DNA of 23,928 bases from DASSKF01 sp035690725 (GTDB lineage Bacteria > Actinomycetota > Actinomycetes > Actinomycetales > Dermatophilaceae). The position numbers and the translations under genes were made by a program. Below, piece by piece: positions 22,667 to 23,928 of this stretch (within the stretch, counting starts at the first letter, position 1; each line of letters opens with the position of its first letter). The stretch spans positions 1 to 23,928 of the forward strand of contig DASSKF010000065.1 in the NCBI GenBank assembly GCA_035690725.1, given 5' to 3'. The notes under the pieces were generated by a model. The model made no database searches, was not told the origin of the DNA, and was given only the letters and a program-made list of their open reading frames with translations.

Positions 22667-23928
22667 CGGGCCACCGCCTCGATGACCTGCTTCGCGATCG
22701 GCGCGGCGACGGTGCCCCCGAACGCCTCGTTGCCGGCGCGTCCACCGTCCTCCACGACGACGGCGACTGCCACCTGTGGCTGGTGCGCCGGGGCGAACGC
22801 GGTGAACCACGCGTCCGGCGCCTCCCCGGGGCCGTGCTCCGCGGTGCCGGTCTTGCCGGCGACGTCCACGCCGGGGATCTGCGCCGCGGTGCCGGTGCCG
22901 GAGGTGACCACGCCGGTCATCATCCGGGTCAGCTGGTCGGCCACCTTCGGGCTGACCGCCTGCGAGAGCTCCTCCGGGGAGTGGTGCGAGGTCTCGAGGT
23001 TGCGGCCGCGCACCGCGTCCACGAGGTAGGGCGTCATGACCTTCCCGTCGTTGGCGATGCCCGCCGACAGCATCGCCATCTGCAGGGGGGTGACGCGCAC
23101 GTCATACTGCCCGATCGCGGACTGGGCCGTCTGCGGCGGGTTGAGGTCACCGGAGGGGAAGGTGCTGGGGGTGACCCGCATCGGCACCTGCAGGGTCTGG
23201 CCGAAGCCGAAGGCCTGGGCCTGCTGGCGCAGGTCCTTGGCCCCGAGCTTCATGCCGAGCCAGCCGAAGGTGGTGTTGCACGAGCGCACGAGGGCCCGGG
23301 TCAAGGTGGCGGAGTCGCCGGGCCCGCAGGGCAGTCCGTCGTCGTTGGGAAGCTCCGAGGTCGTCTGCGGCAGGTCGAGGACGGCCGGTCCCGGCAGCTG
23401 GGACTCGGGGCTGAAGTCCCCGGAGGACAGGGCCGCTGCCGCGGTGACCAGCTTGAAGGTCGACCCCGGCGGGTAGAGGTCGCCGGCGATCGTGCGGTTC
23501 ACCATCGGGTTCCCCGGCTGGCCGGTCAGGTCCTCCCAGGCCTTCTTCACCTCGGTCAGGTCGTGGCTGGACAGCCGGTTGGGGTCGTACTGCGGGTGGC
23601 TGACCATCGCCAGGATCGCGCCGGTCTGCGGGTCCAGTGCGACGACCGCGCCACGCTGGTCGCCGAGGGCCTGGTCGGCGGCCCGCTGCGCCGCCGGGTT
23701 GATGGTGAGCTCCAGGCTGGCGCCCTGTTGCGGCTTGCCGGTGAGGAGGTCGACCACCCGGCGGTAGAACAGCTGGTCGGCCGAGCCGGAGAGCACGTCG
23801 TTCTTGGCGCCCTCGATCCCGCCGTCGGCGCCGTAGGTGAAGGAGTAGTAGCCGGTGACGTGGCTGTAGAGCAGCCCCTCGGGGTAGGTGCGCAGCCACT
23901 TCAGCTCGTCGTTCGTGGGCACCGACTT
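22663..23928 (-). CDS. pbpA: Class B penicillin-binding protein PbpA, N-terminus off window
   Basis: The gene enters from the right edge; 421 residues of the C-terminal part are visible. The first visible residues (KSVPTNDELKWLRTYPEG) match the dimerisation region, about 60 residues after the usual start, so the membrane anchor lies beyond the window; the GTG at 23922 is not a credible start. The transpeptidase motifs are STFK (active serine, in PPGSTFKLV), SCN and KTGTAE. It cross-links peptidoglycan in division and elongation with a RodA/FtsW glycosyltransferase, whose gene probably lies just to the right. Its stop overlaps the pknB start, consistent with the conserved pstP-rodA-pbpA-pknB operon. 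Confidence 0.95.

Overview
The window is GC-rich throughout, with GTG starts, AGGAGG-type ribosome sites and many 4-base stop/start overlaps. It reads as a chromosomal segment of a high-GC actinobacterium. Its right half (ppiA, rhomboid, crgA, DUF881, pabA/trpG, pknB, pbpA) is the conserved block usually found near the replication origin in Actinobacteria. The gene complement suggests Micrococcales, perhaps Intrasporangiaceae, but that placement is inference. No phage, transposase, CRISPR array, tRNA or rRNA was seen.

Left third (1-6.4 kb). A zinc metallopeptidase, cut by the left edge, converges through a strong hairpin on a five-gene minus-strand run. In transcription order this run encodes an ATP-grasp ligase, an S51/GAT1-like protein with a long N-terminal extension, an enterochelin-esterase-like hydrolase, a second esterase, and a TrmB/LuxR-type regulator. 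Gaps are 31-58 bases. No characterised pathway is recognised, and this is the best candidate for an undescribed metabolic system: a ligase that makes an amide or peptide bond beside hydrolases for amide and ester bonds.

Middle (6.5-14.5 kb). A GbsR/MarR-type repressor diverges from a two-gene ABC exporter across two overlapping near-perfect dyads. An NlpC/P60 endopeptidase with two peptidoglycan-binding domains, recently duplicated at the DNA level, follows. It diverges from glpK-glpD, the glycerol catabolic pair. Two copies of a roughly 73-base palindromic repeat with conserved ends and an unlike centre lie at 6.4 and 12.5 kb.

Right third (14.5-23.9 kb). A membrane protein with 11-residue repeats diverges from ppiA, which is followed by a rhomboid protease. 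A processive-type GT2 glycosyltransferase and a 50-residue membrane peptide gene (previously unlabelled) lie between rhomboid and crgA, where those genes are normally adjacent; a 14-base tandem array separates the two. DnaA-box-like sequences follow the rhomboid gene. After crgA and DUF881 comes pabA, without the class E sortase often found between them. pknB overlaps pbpA directly, without the usual pknA. Together the right-hand genes concern envelope growth, division and septal peptidoglycan synthesis.
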